From Nocardia sienata NBRC 100364 (lineage in GTDB: Bacteria > Actinomycetota > Actinomycetes > Mycobacteriales > Mycobacteriaceae): a stretch of 64,000 bases of DNA. The stretch spans positions 372,001-436,000 of the forward strand of contig NZ_BDBX01000003.1 of NCBI RefSeq assembly GCF_001613205.1, read 5' to 3'. A program made the position numbers and the translations under genes. Every line of letters begins with the position of its first letter. The stretch's first letter is position 1. This document shows positions 12,401 to 20,567 of this stretch, piece by piece. The notes under the pieces are model-generated. The model searched no databases. It had not been told where the DNA came from and was given only the letters and a program-made list of their open reading frames with translations.

Positions 12401-14646
12401 GGCTCGGGGTCGACGGTCGCCAGCACGGCAGGGGTCAGTGTCAGATGTGTGACGCGTTGTTCGGCGAGCAGCCGGGTCAGCGGTTCGCCGCCGATCACTT
12501 CCGGCGGCACGATCACCAGGGTGGCGCCGGCGGCGAAGCAGGTGAGGAACTGTTCCTGCGAGGCATCGAAACTGGGTGAGAGAGCATAGGATACGCGGGC
12601 TGACGCGTCGATACCGTAGGTGTCGCCGCGGTCGGTGATGAGGTTCGCCAGTCCGGTATGGGTGACCTGCACCCCTTTCGGGAGCCCGGTGGATCCCGAC
12701 GTGTAGGTGAGATAGGCCAGGTCGGCGGGCCGCAGTGGGCGGATCCGGTCGGCGTCGGTGATCGGATCGGCCGGGTAGGGCTCGTATGCCCGCCGGGCGC
12801 CGGGATCGTCCAGCACGACCGGGCGCACCTGCCGGGGCAGCCGTTCCCGGTGGTCGTCGACGGTGATCGCCACCGCCGCACCGCTGTCGACGACCATGTG
12901 CTCGATACGGGCGGGCGGATACTCCGGATCGACCTGCACGATGGCGGCCCCCGTTTTGGCGACCGCCCACGCCGCGACCACCGACTCCACCGAGCGCCGC
13001 AACAGGATCGCCACCGCGGTTTCCGGCCCGGCCCCCGCAGCGATGAGATGGCGGGCCAACCGGGAGGACTCGGTGTCCAGTTCGTCGTAGGTCACGGTGC
13101 GGCCGGGCGCGGCGATCGCGGTGCCGCGACGGTGACGGCGGGCGGTCTCGGCGAGGATGTCGGGCAGCAGCCGAGTGCCGGTGCCGTGGGGTCCGCGCAC
13201 GGGCAGCAGTGCGGCCCGCTCCTGTGCTTCGAGCAACGGCAGCCCGCTGACCCGGTTCTCTGTTCCGCCGGCGAGGAACTCGTGCAGGAACATGAGGAAT
13301 CGCCGGTGATGCCCGGCGAGTTCGGCGGCACTGTAGATGTCCGGGTTGCCCTGGAAATCGATGTGGGTGCTGTCGCGGCCCGCGCCCGGATAGATGTTGA
13401 CGAACAGGTCGGCGGTCGGGCCGGAGGTGAGCACGTGGAGACGACCGGTCGTCTCCCCCAGCACGATTTCGTTGTCCACCATCATGAGGTTCACGGCCGG
13501 ACCGAACGAGGCCGCCTCGTCCCGGGCGATCCCCATATCGTGGAAGATGTCTTCCTGGCGGTAGCGCTGCCGGCGAAGCGCGCTGGTCAGTTCGCTCTGG
13601 GTGGCGTCGATCAGCTCCCCGACGGTGCGGTCGGTGACCTGCACGCGCAGCGGCACCACATTGGCGACCATGCCACCCGAACGGCGCAGCACCGCCGAAT
13701 GCCGGCCCGATACCGGCAGGCTCAGCAGCACCTCGTCGCTTCCGGTCATCCGGGCCAGGTAGGCGGCGAACGCCCCGACGACGATCGGGGTGACGCTGGT
13801 ACCGCGGTCGGTGACCACGCTGTCCAGCAGTCGCGCAGTGTCTTCCGGCAAGGGGGCGCTGACGAGTTCGGGGTGGATGGTGGGTTTGCTGACGCGTCCG
13901 GCCAGGCTGACCACGGGCGGAGCGCCCGCGAGGTGTTCGGTCCAGTACTTGCGGTCGTTGTCGAAGCGTTCCGATCCTCGGTACGCGAGATCCTGTTCGA
14001 TGATGTCGCCCAGGTCTTTCGCGGTGGCCGGGGGTGCGTCGTCTCCGTGTATCCACGCGTTGTACAACTCGGTGATGCGGTGCACCATCGTCACCGCGGC
14101 GAACCCGTCCAGGGCGATATGGTGCGCGCGCTGATACCACAGGTAGTGGTTGTCGCCCACCTGGTACACGATGCACTTCATGAGATAGTCGCCGAGCAGG
14201 TCCAGTGGCGCCGAATAGTCCTCGACCATGAGGCGATGCGCGGTCGCGACCGGATCGGCACGGCGGCGCAGGTCCACCACCGAGGCCGGTGATCCGGTCT
14301 CGTCGATGTACTGGCACGGTTCGCCGTCGACCTCGATCAGATGGAGGTGCCCGGGACCGAATTCGCGGTCGGCGGCCTGGCAGGCCTCCAGGAGCAGGTC
14401 GGGTTGCAGTTCACCGACGATCTCGACGTATTGGGCCACCGAGATCGGTGACGAGCCCGCGAGGTGCTGGGCGAACCAGATCCCTCGCTGGGCGGCCGAC
14501 AACCGGAGGACGTCGCGGCGTGGCGGGCCGGTGAATGTGACACCCGAACCGTTACCCGAAGCCGAGTGGTCTGTTGCGGAGGAGTCGACCTCCGATGAAT
14601 CCGACCGGCTCGGACCGCTGTCGATATTGCGCTTGGACTGGGTCAC
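1..14646 (-). CDS. Multimodular nonribosomal peptide synthetase (3' part beyond window)
   Basis: Assembles a peptide on carrier-protein thiols in the cytoplasm. An open frame of 4882 codons runs from a GTG at 14646 to the window edge without a stop. GGAGG lies 4 nt upstream of that GTG. Domain order from the N terminus is C-A-T-E, C-A-T, C-A-T, C-A-T, C(partial). Carrier serines fall near residues 1032, 2565, 3640 and 4703. Condensation or epimerization His motifs begin near residues 175, 1215, 1707, 2785 and 3825. Each A domain has the TSGSTG-x-PK loop and YRTGD. The product has at least five residues, because a fifth module has begun. No MbtH-like protein, thioesterase, transporter or tailoring gene is present inside the window, so termination and product identity cannot be read here. 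The family assignment is secure; the product is unknown. Confidence 0.95.
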   Translation of the reverse strand, partial: MTQSKRNIDSGPSRSDSSEVDSSATDHSASGNGSGVTFTGPPRRDVLRLSAAQRGIWFAQHLAGSSPISVAQYVEIVGELQPDLLLEACQAADREFGPGHLHLIEVDGEPCQYIDETGSPASVVDLRRRADPVATAHRLMVEDYSAPLDLLGDYLMKCIVYQVGDNHYLWYQRAHHIALDGFAAVTMVHRITELYNAWIHGDDAPPATAKDLGDIIEQDLAYRGSERFDNDRKYWTEHLAGAPPVVSLAGRVSKPTIHPELVSAPLPEDTARLLDSVVTDRGTSVTPIVVGAFAAYLARMTGSDEVLLSLPVSGRHSAVLRRSGGMVANVVPLRVQVTDRTVGELIDATQSELTSALRRQRYRQEDIFHDMGIARDEAASFGPAVNLMMVDNEIVLGETTGRLHVLTSGPTADLFVNIYPGAGRDSTHIDFQGNPDIYSAAELAGHHRRFLMFLHEFLAGGTENRVSGLPLLEAQERAALLPVRGPHGTGTRLLPDILAETARRHRRGTAIAAPGRTVTYDELDTESSRLARHLIAAGAGPETAVAILLRRSVESVVAAWAVAKTGAAIVQVDPEYPPARIEHMVVDSGAAVAITVDDHRERLPRQVRPVVLDDPGARRAYEPYPADPITDADRIRPLRPADLAYLTYTSGSTGLPKGVQVTHTGLANLITDRGDTYGIDASARVSYALSPSFDASQEQFLTCFAAGATLVIVPPEVIGGEPLTRLLAEQRVTHLTLTPAVLATVDPEPLTDLRVVVVGGDVCPPHVIERWTGSWTMYNEYGPTETTITAAGAPIEPNRDLTVGGPIRGVSAMVLDRALQPVPKGTAGELYLAGPGLARGYSHRFGETAARFVAGPYGDPGDRMYRTGDLARWSGDGDEMTLELMGRSDFQVKIRGYRIEPGEIDAALTGHPDVDLSVTVPVRNKADATVLATYVVPVHGRRIDTVDLQRYARETLPPHMVPAVILPLDSLPVNAFGKLDRKALPEPDFGTAPAGRAPATPRENLVAGLFAEVLGVAQAGADDSFFALGGDSILSIQLVARAKAAGLSFSTQDVFDAKTVAGLAAVATDAADAPRLAELPGGGVGPMPLSPIMHAMLARGHYNRFAQATLVQLPDDVDHADLVRALQAVLDRHDMLRAVLRGAESLDRFVDVLDRGTVDADTALTAVTLTRRDAAEVDSHLQAAADRLDPADGVLLQAVRLQDPTGPDLLWLVIHHLAVDAVSWRILLTDLAQAWAQVSEGGEPQFPAPSTSVRRWAHGLVEQAPARRATELGLWRGIHELGDRLLGPRRLDPQRDVVATAGRVRIRIPADITEAVLTTVPARYHGNANDPLLTALALALGEWRRRRGMAAGAELISLEGHGREDQAVPGADLSATVGWFTTRFPIRLELHDIDPEEAFAGGAAAGRAVEQVKEQLRAVPDNGIGYGMLRCLDPQGSTELGSSPEPQISFNYLGRVGVREHSGAWTPTREFTSLTATSDPRMALPALLDINAIAEPGPDGLELDATWEFAAQVLDAAEVDELAGLWVRALRALAGHIRSESAGGFTPSDFPLVTVSQDDIDQWLRDYPSLTDVWPLTALQAGLLFHAVYDRDTTDGYTVQAALTFAGEVDTDRMHRSAQTLVDRHDSLRTAFVESTGGPRQLVLGDTRADWQYSDLREAPDPEARDRAFRELAVAATAPFDPARPPLLRFHLVRTGTDEYRLLVTNHHLVLDGWSMPLLIHELLVLYASGDQAAALAPPRSYRDYLQWLHDRDRDAATEAWQRMLAGVESPTRVTARPDRAVTAHSGETGRALDAATTAAILGLGRTHGVTANTAIQVAWALLLTTLTGRADVVFGNTVSERPPHIQGVEHMVGLFINTLPVRVRTDPHETVADLLTRVQSEQASMLAHRHIGLAELQRATGIADMFDTVTVLESYPLDREGLSRDLGAAGLRLIEIDAQDATPYPLSLQVTPPARDASGTEENSTYTVTLRFATDHFDTDTARTLLERFELLLTRLVTDPDRRIAAVSAARDSERAELRSVRGAPPAGERTLHDILSATARRYPDAPAVRSGDTTLTYRELDRRADALAHRLIERGAAPETFVALALPRSAELAVAIWAVARTGAAFVPLDPANPPERLAELLADSRSTLGITADTVAPNLPTTVDWLIADLTGPPEPGTEPVTPAHLHPGNAAYLIYTSGSTGKPKAVHITHRGLADVVAAQAEAFAASTDSTVLQVASPGFDACVSELLLAHSSGACLLVAPPQVYGGSDLEELLRAQRVTHAIITPSVLGTMDPAGLPALGTVAVVGEATGTDLVNHWAPGRRLMNHYGPTECTIWATGSEVLHPGEPVTIGGPIRGVTAAVLDMWLRPVPPGVAGELYLGGPGLARGYYDRPAVTASRFVADPHSAHGDRMYRTGDSVRWVHGRTGPELEYLGRSDQQVKIHGLRIEPGEVDAHLARHPAVAQVATVAQDGPAGEPVLVSYVVSAPGTALDVAALHDDLAESLASYMNPAAIVELDAMPLTPVGKIDRAALRRHVFRAEQAPGRAPSTPAERVLAQLFTEVLHLDTVSADSNFFALGGDSIVSMRLVALARSAGLTLTPRDVFEGKTVAALAAMARHDSDTTTTADLPGRAHRIEDRAYRPADFPLVTLTRADIEQLEQRYDTLADVWPLSPMQSGIHFHSTFDPAAADTYTVQTVIGFTGRVDGDRLRQAAQAVVDRHDILRAAFAQTPAGPCQIVLDHAEVPYREVDLAARGDDLTAEWDRIATADAAAGFDLSAPPLIRFTLIRAESGAARLLITNHHVILDGWSMPLLLRELLDYYGAPEHIGAAGEAPSYRDYLTWLTRQDLTASKAAWAQEYADVDSPTRVARGTGTADAAAAEVTAELPAGHVARLRAVAADAAVTVNTAVAAAWALNLRTLTGETDVIFGSAVSGRPPELSRVDQTLGMFLNTIPVRVRLDPAASLRELLTHLQDQHARMLDHHYVGLPDIHRSAGTTELFDTAIAFQSFPVDRPALQQLVESAGLRVDEITGVDATPYPLSLVVAPKQDEHETGQGLHITLRFLDHSFDTAQAHAILDRFVELLHRIAHDPATRLAELPSNDGQDPVLPAPRTRHLPATTLGGLFAATVAAAPDAIAVTFGSRALTYRQLDAHANRLARLLLRRGGRPGTLVAAALPRSLDAIVTAWAAAKAGATFLPMDPNLPADRIEFLLSDSGATLGVTDAASRPRLPDNVDWLIVDTGMETGSGDPALSAPITDAERGGPIHPDHPAYVIYTSGSTGTPKGVLVTHRALPDVMAAQRRILGAGPAATVLQVASPNFDASVFELLMAHGSGGRLVIAPPDVYGGPELAALMRRERITHTLLTPSALATLPHEGLGELRVLCSAGEPVGPELVERWAPNRAMVNLYGPSETTIWATSNAALTPGEPITIGGPSGPVSAVVLDTWLRPVPAGVAGELYLFGPGLADSYIGRAGLSAARFTACPFDEPGHRMYRTGDIVRRTDTDDLEFLGRNDFQIKIRGNRIELGEIDAVLGARPDVAFAVTVPRTTEDRPAVLVSYVVPTAGHTVSGEDLTAGLAEALPAYMVPAAVLVLDELPLTSNGKLDRTRLPDPVFATQEYRAPSTPAETVVAEAFHHVLGIARVGADDNFFELGGDSLSASLAVARVGAALGVRVPVRSMFETPTVAGLAAHVETLTGGDRIPLTAGARPDPIPLSLAQQRMWFLNRFEPDSAAYNIPVMLRLTGDLDTEALATALRDVAGRHEVLRTIYPETAGEPEQVILDEPEITLEPVHIAPSLIPDVVGEFMRRGFDVTVQVPMRVELFALDTDGHTAEYLLVLVVHHIAGDGQSMGPLARDVMRAYAARTAGHAPLWEPLPVQYADFALWQRRTLGSAQDPASLMSAQLEYWRTTLAGAPDRLDLPADRPRPAVASLAGGRVPLDIGADLHGKLTELARSRGTSLFMVLHAALAAVLGRLSSSDDVVIGTPVAGRGEPGLDDLVGMFVNTLVLRTPIHAGEPFTDLLTRTKETDLQAFEHADVPFERVVEELKPERSADRHPLFQIALAFQNLSTVDVALPDVTVSRADVDTGMCQFDLQLVVSDNYGTGGAAQGISGMLIFARDLFDEATVAGFAQRLIRVLEAVAADPATPVGDLDWLDTDEHTALVSQVGPRLEGAPALLPDAFAAAVRDNGDGLALVAGDTALTYTELDLRSNRLARALVRHGAAPENPVLVAATRSVASVIMWWAVVKSGATYVPVDPRYPASRIEQMVSDSGAALGVTVAAARPELPDSVNWLVLDDDTVAAHIDTLSGDPVTDDDRRAPLRATDTAYIIFTSGSTGVPKGVAVEHRAIADFLAAQHAAHHTGHTSRVLHFASPSFDASLLEIMLATGGASTLVLAPAGMYGGSELADLLRTQHVTHAFVTPVALASLDPAGLDDLQVVMSGGEEVPSDLVNRWAGTDRAGTREFRVLYGPTETSVVATAAPHMLPGDRVRIGAPRAGMRALVLDSRLRPVPVGVAAELYLAGPGLARGYLNRTATSAARFVACPYGEPGQRMYRTGDVVRWTADHDLEFVGRNDFQIKVRGFRVELGEIDAVLSAREDVSFAVTVPRREGAGPVLLVSYVVPTPGASISSEELVTAVAATLPSYMVPAAVMVLDAIPLSPNGKLDRKALPAPVLQARQFRAPSSPVEEIVAGVYAEVLGTDGPVGADDDFFELGGNSLIATRVAARIGAALDASVPVAMIFEAPTVAKLAARAESHTDTGRIALTAQPRPEHVPLSYAQQRMWFLNRFEPDSAAYSIPIVIRLTGQLDIDALHAAVDDVMTRHEVLRTVYPHHDGEPAQVVLPAEEAVPPMAVARVDRSELVDRLSTFVSTVFDLTTEVPFRVRLYELDHGEWILA
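430..3599 (-). other. NRPS module 4: C-A-T
   Basis: The C domain starts with LSLAQQRMWFLNRFEP and has HHIAGDGQS (from 3174), features of L-L condensing domains. The A domain (about 2200-730) has pocket residues D-A-L-F-M-G-L-V-V, suggesting an aliphatic substrate such as Val, Ile or Leu (inference only). The carrier has GGNSL with its serine at about 540; Asn replaces the more common Asp or His before the serine. Confidence 0.8.
3600..6859 (-). other. NRPS module 3: C-A-T
   Basis: The C domain has NHHVILDGW (His from 6294) and begins with FPLVTLTRADIEQLE, a start typical of C domains placed after E domains. The A domain (about 5350-3890) has pocket residues D-A-F-L-C-A-L-I-W, a hydrophobic pocket of unknown preference. 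The carrier serine (GGDSLSA) is at about 3729. Confidence 0.8.
6860..9989 (-). other. NRPS module 2: C-A-T
   Basis: The C domain has HHLVLDGWSM (from 9528) and follows an E domain, so it should be of the D-L condensing type. The A domain (about 8600-7110) has pocket residues D-A-S-I-A-V-H-I-W, with no confident match. The carrier is FFALGGDSIVSM with its serine at 6954. GGDSI is the form usually found in carriers that precede an E domain. No E domain follows: the chain goes through a short linker straight into the next C domain (see findings). Confidence 0.8.
9990..14560 (-). other. NRPS module 1: C-A-T-E
   Basis: The C domain has HHIALDGFA at 14124-14104. Its surroundings (WYQRAHH, YNAWIHGDD) resemble first-module C domains of the EntF/DhbF kind, which accept an acyl or aryl starter. 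The A domain spans about 13240-11730. Pocket residues at the GrsA positions read D-A-E-T-V-G-E-I-T; I do not recognise a matching substrate. The carrier motif is GGDSI at about 11553. The next domain has HHLAVDAVSW (from 11004) and the ISFNYLGR motif, which mark an epimerization domain, so residue 1 should be D-configured. The His motif has Ala where Gly is usual (HHLAVDG). Confidence 0.85.
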
Positions 14647-15591
14647 CTGTCCTCCATTTCCCGGCATCGGGGAAACCGGCCGATTAAGCCGGTCATTTCT
14701 CCTGAAATGCGCAGGGGATTTCAGTGGAACAACAATTTATGTCGCCAAATCGAGACTTGCCCATCGGTGGTGGCAGGCGGTAGCGCCCACCCTGTCTCGC
14801 TTCGAATCCGAAAAGAAATAATTGGAGTCGGTCCATACCCGGTGTCATAAAAACCGGGACTCAACCTGTCATCCGGCCGGATCTATCGGAAAGCCACCGG
14901 AAGACATGAGATATTCCGCCGTTCTTCGGCGGGCCGGGTGGCTGCGCAACCGGCACCCGGCGTGCCTGCCGTCTTCGGAGTCCGAACTGCGTGTGCACGC
15001 ATCGTTACCTTTCATGGTTTGGGATACATGCAGGTCACGAATGTGGCTCGGAGTTATGTCGGGGTCGCTGAGCGGGAAGCGAACGATGTCGGTAGTCATC
15101 GGTTGCACCAAATCGCCTTCTGGCCGTGGCTTACCTTTGCGCCTGTTGTCCCGGCGGATTCTCCGCGACCCCGACAATCGGGAGAATCCATGTCGTGCCG
15201 ATCTGCCCGTAATTCGAGCAATCGGACCGGCAGTCGTCGAAGTGGGTTCTCGATAATCTCGACGACCAGCTTCGGAACGCCATAATAAGCGAGTTCGAGC
15301 GAGGTCCGCAACGCCAGGCCCCAGAGCCTCTTGAAGGCCGCCCGAAAGGGGCTGCGGGAGCGGAATTGATGCTTCGGCGTATCAGATGATTCGGCAGCCG
15401 GTTCCGAAATCGTCCCGCCGGTGCGGATCGGCGCGGGCCCGTTCCGGGAAATGCGCGGCCGCAGGGCGGCCCGGAGGGGCGGCCGGGCGCGGTGCCGTGC
15501 GCGGAAGCGGCGCAATCGCGTACGGATGTCCGGCGGGGCGTGCGGAGGGCACGCGTGAGCGCCGCACGCCCGATGGGTGCGGCGGCAGGAC
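14647..15591. other. Gene-poor region upstream of the NRPS
   Basis: These 945 bases hold the NRPS ribosome site (cctcc on the plus strand at 14651-14655) and presumably its promoter. Part of it, about 14690-14850, is clearly poorer in G+C than the rest of the window. Short open frames exist on both strands but lack the expected codon bias and recognisable motifs. I see no tRNA, repeat or convincing small gene. Confidence 0.5.
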
Positions 15592-15918
15592 TCAGGCGGT
15601 GGGCCGGAGGCTGGACAGCACCCGGATGGCGTCCGACAACGGGATCATGCGCTCGGGCTGCTCGCTGGACAGCCCCAGTTCGATGTACTGGCGGATCAGC
15701 ATCGATGGTGTGAGACAGTGCGCCGCGGCGACCTCGCGTATACGTTCACGCATATCCTGCGGAAGCTTGAGCGAGGTCGTGACCATTCCGCGTTCGACCT
15801 CGTCGGTGGTCGGCGGGAGCGGCGGCACCTGCGCGGTGTCGTCGAAGGCCAGCCCATCGAGGAACTGTTCGGCTTCGGCGGCGCTGCGCGGGAAACCGGG
15901 GTCGTGTTCGTTATTCAT
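15592..15918 (-). CDS. Ribbon-helix-helix antitoxin-like protein
   Basis: 108 residues. Residues 46-85 (VTTSLKLPQDMRERI followed by a helix with TPSMLIRQYIELGL) look like a CopG/Arc-type ribbon-helix-helix domain, which dimerises and binds operator DNA. The first 45 residues are acidic and proline-containing, a plausible toxin-neutralising arm. The ATG overlaps the end of the upstream gene by 8 bases (ATGAATAA), so the two are translationally coupled. Toxin first, RHH antitoxin second is the order of BrnT/BrnA modules. The role as antitoxin is inferred from order, size and fold. Confidence 0.65.
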   Translation of the reverse strand: MNNEHDPGFPRSAAEAEQFLDGLAFDDTAQVPPLPPTTDEVERGMVTTSLKLPQDMRERIREVAAAHCLTPSMLIRQYIELGLSSEQPERMIPLSDAIRVLSSLRPTA

Positions 15919-16210
15919 CTCGGGTCGCCTCCCATGCGGTGAATTCGGCGAGCTGACGGTCCCCCATGGGCGCGGCCATGAGGATCTGCCACCGGTCGGG
16001 GTGCGAACGCGGTCGCAGGACCACCACCAGTGGCCGCCCGTCCTCGGTACGGCCCCATACGGTGAGCACCGCCAGTCCCTGAGCGGTGGTCGCCGGACGC
16101 GACCACCGCCGCGGCGAGTACAGCACCTCCACCACTTCCCAGGCCGCGACCTCGAAGTGCCGAAGGAACGGTTCGCTGGATGCGTGCCATTCGTACTCCA
16201 CGACTGCCAC
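15911..16210 (-). CDS. Small toxin-like protein of a type II toxin-antitoxin pair (BrnT-like)
   Basis: 99 residues from a GTG at 16210. The central strands VLTVWGRTEDGRPLVVVLRP and the following WQILMAAPM... segment resemble the RelE/BrnT core, a ribonuclease fold. The C terminus is acidic. It is the first gene of a two-gene operon with the ribbon-helix-helix protein. A palindrome lies 7 bp upstream of the start codon and probably serves autoregulation. No catalytic residues can be assigned with certainty, so toxin activity is an inference from context and weak resemblance. Confidence 0.5.
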   Translation of the reverse strand: MAVVEYEWHASSEPFLRHFEVAAWEVVEVLYSPRRWSRPATTAQGLAVLTVWGRTEDGRPLVVVLRPRSHPDRWQILMAAPMGDRQLAEFTAWEATRDE

Positions 16211-16217
16211 GATAATA

Positions 16218-16234
16218 CCTCGGTATTACCGAGG
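16218..16234. promoter_or_regulatory. 17-bp palindrome upstream of the toxin-antitoxin pair
   Basis: CCTCGGTA-T-TACCGAGG is a perfect inverted repeat with a single central base. It ends 8 bases before the GTG of the toxin-like gene. Ribbon-helix-helix antitoxins typically bind such sites to repress their own operon. Confidence 0.7.
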
Positions 16235-16480
16235 TGACGGCGCGATCTGTCCGGTGAGTGCGGCGCGGGGTCCGTGTGGTCCGGTCGGCGGGCGCCGGCC
16301 GTTCTCGCGGCCGGCGCTGCCGTGCCCGCGCAGCCGAAGACGGCCGTAGCGATTGCGGTGATAACCCTGCGGCGGGCCGCGCGCCGCATATATTCTGCTC
16401 CTCCCGGGCGGCCCGGCCCGTTCGTGAAGCGTGGGGGTCGCATCCCAGGAAACCTGGACAGAACTGGGCTTGCCCGGCGC

Positions 16481-16518
16481 CAAGATCTTGATTCAAACTA
16501 ATACTTGATTGATTCAAG
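16481..16518. promoter_or_regulatory. Candidate FurA operator / furA-katG promoter
   Basis: An AT-rich cluster in otherwise GC-rich DNA contains the palindrome CAAGATCTTG (16481-16490), the near-palindrome TTGATTCAA (16488-16496) and CTTGA-TTGAT-TCAAG (16504-16518). It lies 22-59 bp before the furA start. FurA of mycobacteria and streptomycetes binds AT-rich dyads just upstream of its own gene. Confidence 0.65.
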
Positions 16519-16539
16519 AAAACCGGTAAGCTCCGAATC

Positions 16540-19180
<2,641 letters not shown>

Positions 19181-19209
19181 TCCGTCCGGTGTGACCGGAC
19201 CGCGGTAGC

Positions 19210-19245
19210 GGATCGCCCGGGAGTCTTCGGATTCCCGGGCGATCC
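19210..19245 (+). terminator. Stem-loop terminator after katG
   Basis: GGATCGCCCGGGA (19210-19222) pairs with TCCCGGGCGATCC (19233-19245) across a 10-base loop, 30 bases after the katG stop. The following gtcgttta is only weakly T-rich, as is common in actinobacteria. Confidence 0.75.
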
Positions 19246-19284
19246 GTCGTTTACGGGGTCGGCGTTCGCGCGTCGTCGGGGGTA

Positions 19285-19661
19285 GTGGTGTATCCGAGCG
19301 GGTACCGCCGCGAAGCCAAAGCCCAGGCCAACCTGCAGGAAGGGCGGCACGACCTGGGCCGTACGGTGTTCCACGGCCACAAGGGTGAGGTCACCCGTGC
19401 CTACTTGGACGGGATGGAGAATCAACTGTCCGCGCTCGGCCTGATCTTGAATTGCATCGTGCTGTGGAATTCGGTGTACCTGGACCGGGCGGTACACCCG
19501 CTACGCGCCCAGGACTATCCGGTCCGCGACGAAGACGCCACCCGGCTGTCGGCGTTCATGCGCAAACACCTCCGTCTGGCCCCTACAATTTCAACCTGCC
19601 CGAGCTCGGCGGCACCCACCGGCCGCTACGCGACCCGGACGGCCCGGAGGACGACGAGTGA
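19285..19661 (+). pseudogene. C-terminal fragment of a Tn3-family transposase
   Basis: The translation contains GRTVFHGHKGEVTRAY, then DQL-type (here NQLSALGLILNCIVLWNSVY) and DEDATRLSAFMRKHL, the conserved C terminus of Tn3-family TnpA (DDE enzymes that transpose by cointegrates). After RKHL the sense shifts frame: GPYNFNLPELGG then THRPLRDPDGPEDDE ends at 19661. The rest of the roughly 1000-residue protein is absent here; a related middle part lies on the same strand at 23549-24003. This is a dead relic marking one edge of the tetR/flavoprotein block. Confidence 0.85.
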
Positions 19662-19706
19662 CCAGCGGGTCGAATCAACGGCCTGATTCCGGTCCGTGGA
19701 CATCCG

Positions 19707-20537
19707 CTACGGGGCAGCGAAGTTCGCTCGGTGGTCGTGAATCCACTGTCGATAGGTGCGTGGCTGCTCTGAGGGCAGGATCGTCGAAATGGGGGTTGGT
19801 TCGATCGGGTGCAGGATGGCGCGGTGGTAGTACCGCAGCAGTGAGTCGGCGATGTGGGGAGGGGTGTGCTGCTTGGTCAGCAGTTGATGACCGATGGCGG
19901 GGGAGACTTCTTCGAACCGGACCGGTCGGCCGAGGGCTTCGCCGATCAACTCCGCTTGTCCGGCTTGGGTGATCAGCTCCGGGCCGGTGAGCACGGGCGC
20001 AGTCCCGGCGAGACTGTCTTCCAGCATCGCGGCGGCCGCTGCGGCGGCCAGGTCTTGCTCATGGATCGGAGCGATGCGAGCCTTCGCGTGGGCGGCGCGA
20101 ACGACGCCGTGTGCACGAATCGTGGGTGCCCACCACACGGTGTTGGTGGCGAACATGCCGGAGCGTAGGAATACCCATTCCATTCCGGTCTGTTCGATGC
20201 GGCGTTCGAGTTCGCGGTGTGCGACACCGGTGTGATTGTCGGGATGGTTGTCGAGCACCGACGAGGAGGACAGCAGCACGATGCGGCGCACACCGTGCGT
20301 AACCGCTTGAGACAGGAACTGCTCGGCGGTCCCGTGTACCGCGGCGGCGTTGAGGAATACCGTGTCGACCCCGTCGAGCGGGAACCGTCCATCCAGCGCC
20401 GGTACTGTATCGACTCCTGGAGGCAGGCCGGCGGCTGCGGGGTTGCGAGTGAGGGCTGTGACGTCGGCGCCGGCGGCGCGGAGCCGCTCGACGAGGGCTC
20501 GGCCTACGTTTCCGGTAGCTGCCGTGATCAAGAACAT
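19707..20537 (-). CDS. NmrA-like NAD(P)-binding protein
   Basis: 276 residues with an N-terminal Rossmann motif (ITAATGNVGRALVERL) and the atypical-SDR layout of NmrA / NAD(P)H:quinone-type proteins. The active-site Tyr of classical SDRs is not evident; LLSSSSV occupies the serine strand. ATG at 20537 with AAGGAG seven bases upstream. It follows the flavoprotein gene by 30 bp and is the third gene of the tetR operon. NmrA-like proteins may be redox sensors or reductases; the substrate is unknown. A paralogue of the same fold lies at 49738. Confidence 0.85.
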   Translation of the reverse strand: MFLITAATGNVGRALVERLRAAGADVTALTRNPAAAGLPPGVDTVPALDGRFPLDGVDTVFLNAAAVHGTAEQFLSQAVTHGVRRIVLLSSSSVLDNHPDNHTGVAHRELERRIEQTGMEWVFLRSGMFATNTVWWAPTIRAHGVVRAAHAKARIAPIHEQDLAAAAAAAMLEDSLAGTAPVLTGPELITQAGQAELIGEALGRPVRFEEVSPAIGHQLLTKQHTPPHIADSLLRYYHRAILHPIEPTPISTILPSEQPRTYRQWIHDHRANFAAP

Positions 20538-20567
20538 GCGTGTACTCCTTGTCGGTTGGAAAGTAGT

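Noticed and set aside
1..14646. Many long open frames on the plus strand and in the other minus frames opposite the NRPS
   Set aside because: Their translations are Arg/Pro/Gly-rich without motifs, while the frame starting at 14646 gives continuous NRPS domains. They are high-GC shadows.
15096..15515. 139-codon minus-strand frame upstream of the NRPS
   Set aside because: Part of it (LALRTSLELAYYGVPKLVVE) looks protein-like, but codon bias is poor, the N-terminal third is Arg/Pro-rich and no start or family is evident.
16236..16443. Possible small exported protein (RRAARRRVITAIATAVFGCA) before furA
   Set aside because: It has a signal-peptide look but only short Arg/His/Pro-rich sequence follows, no ribosome site is visible and it would run into the toxin gene.
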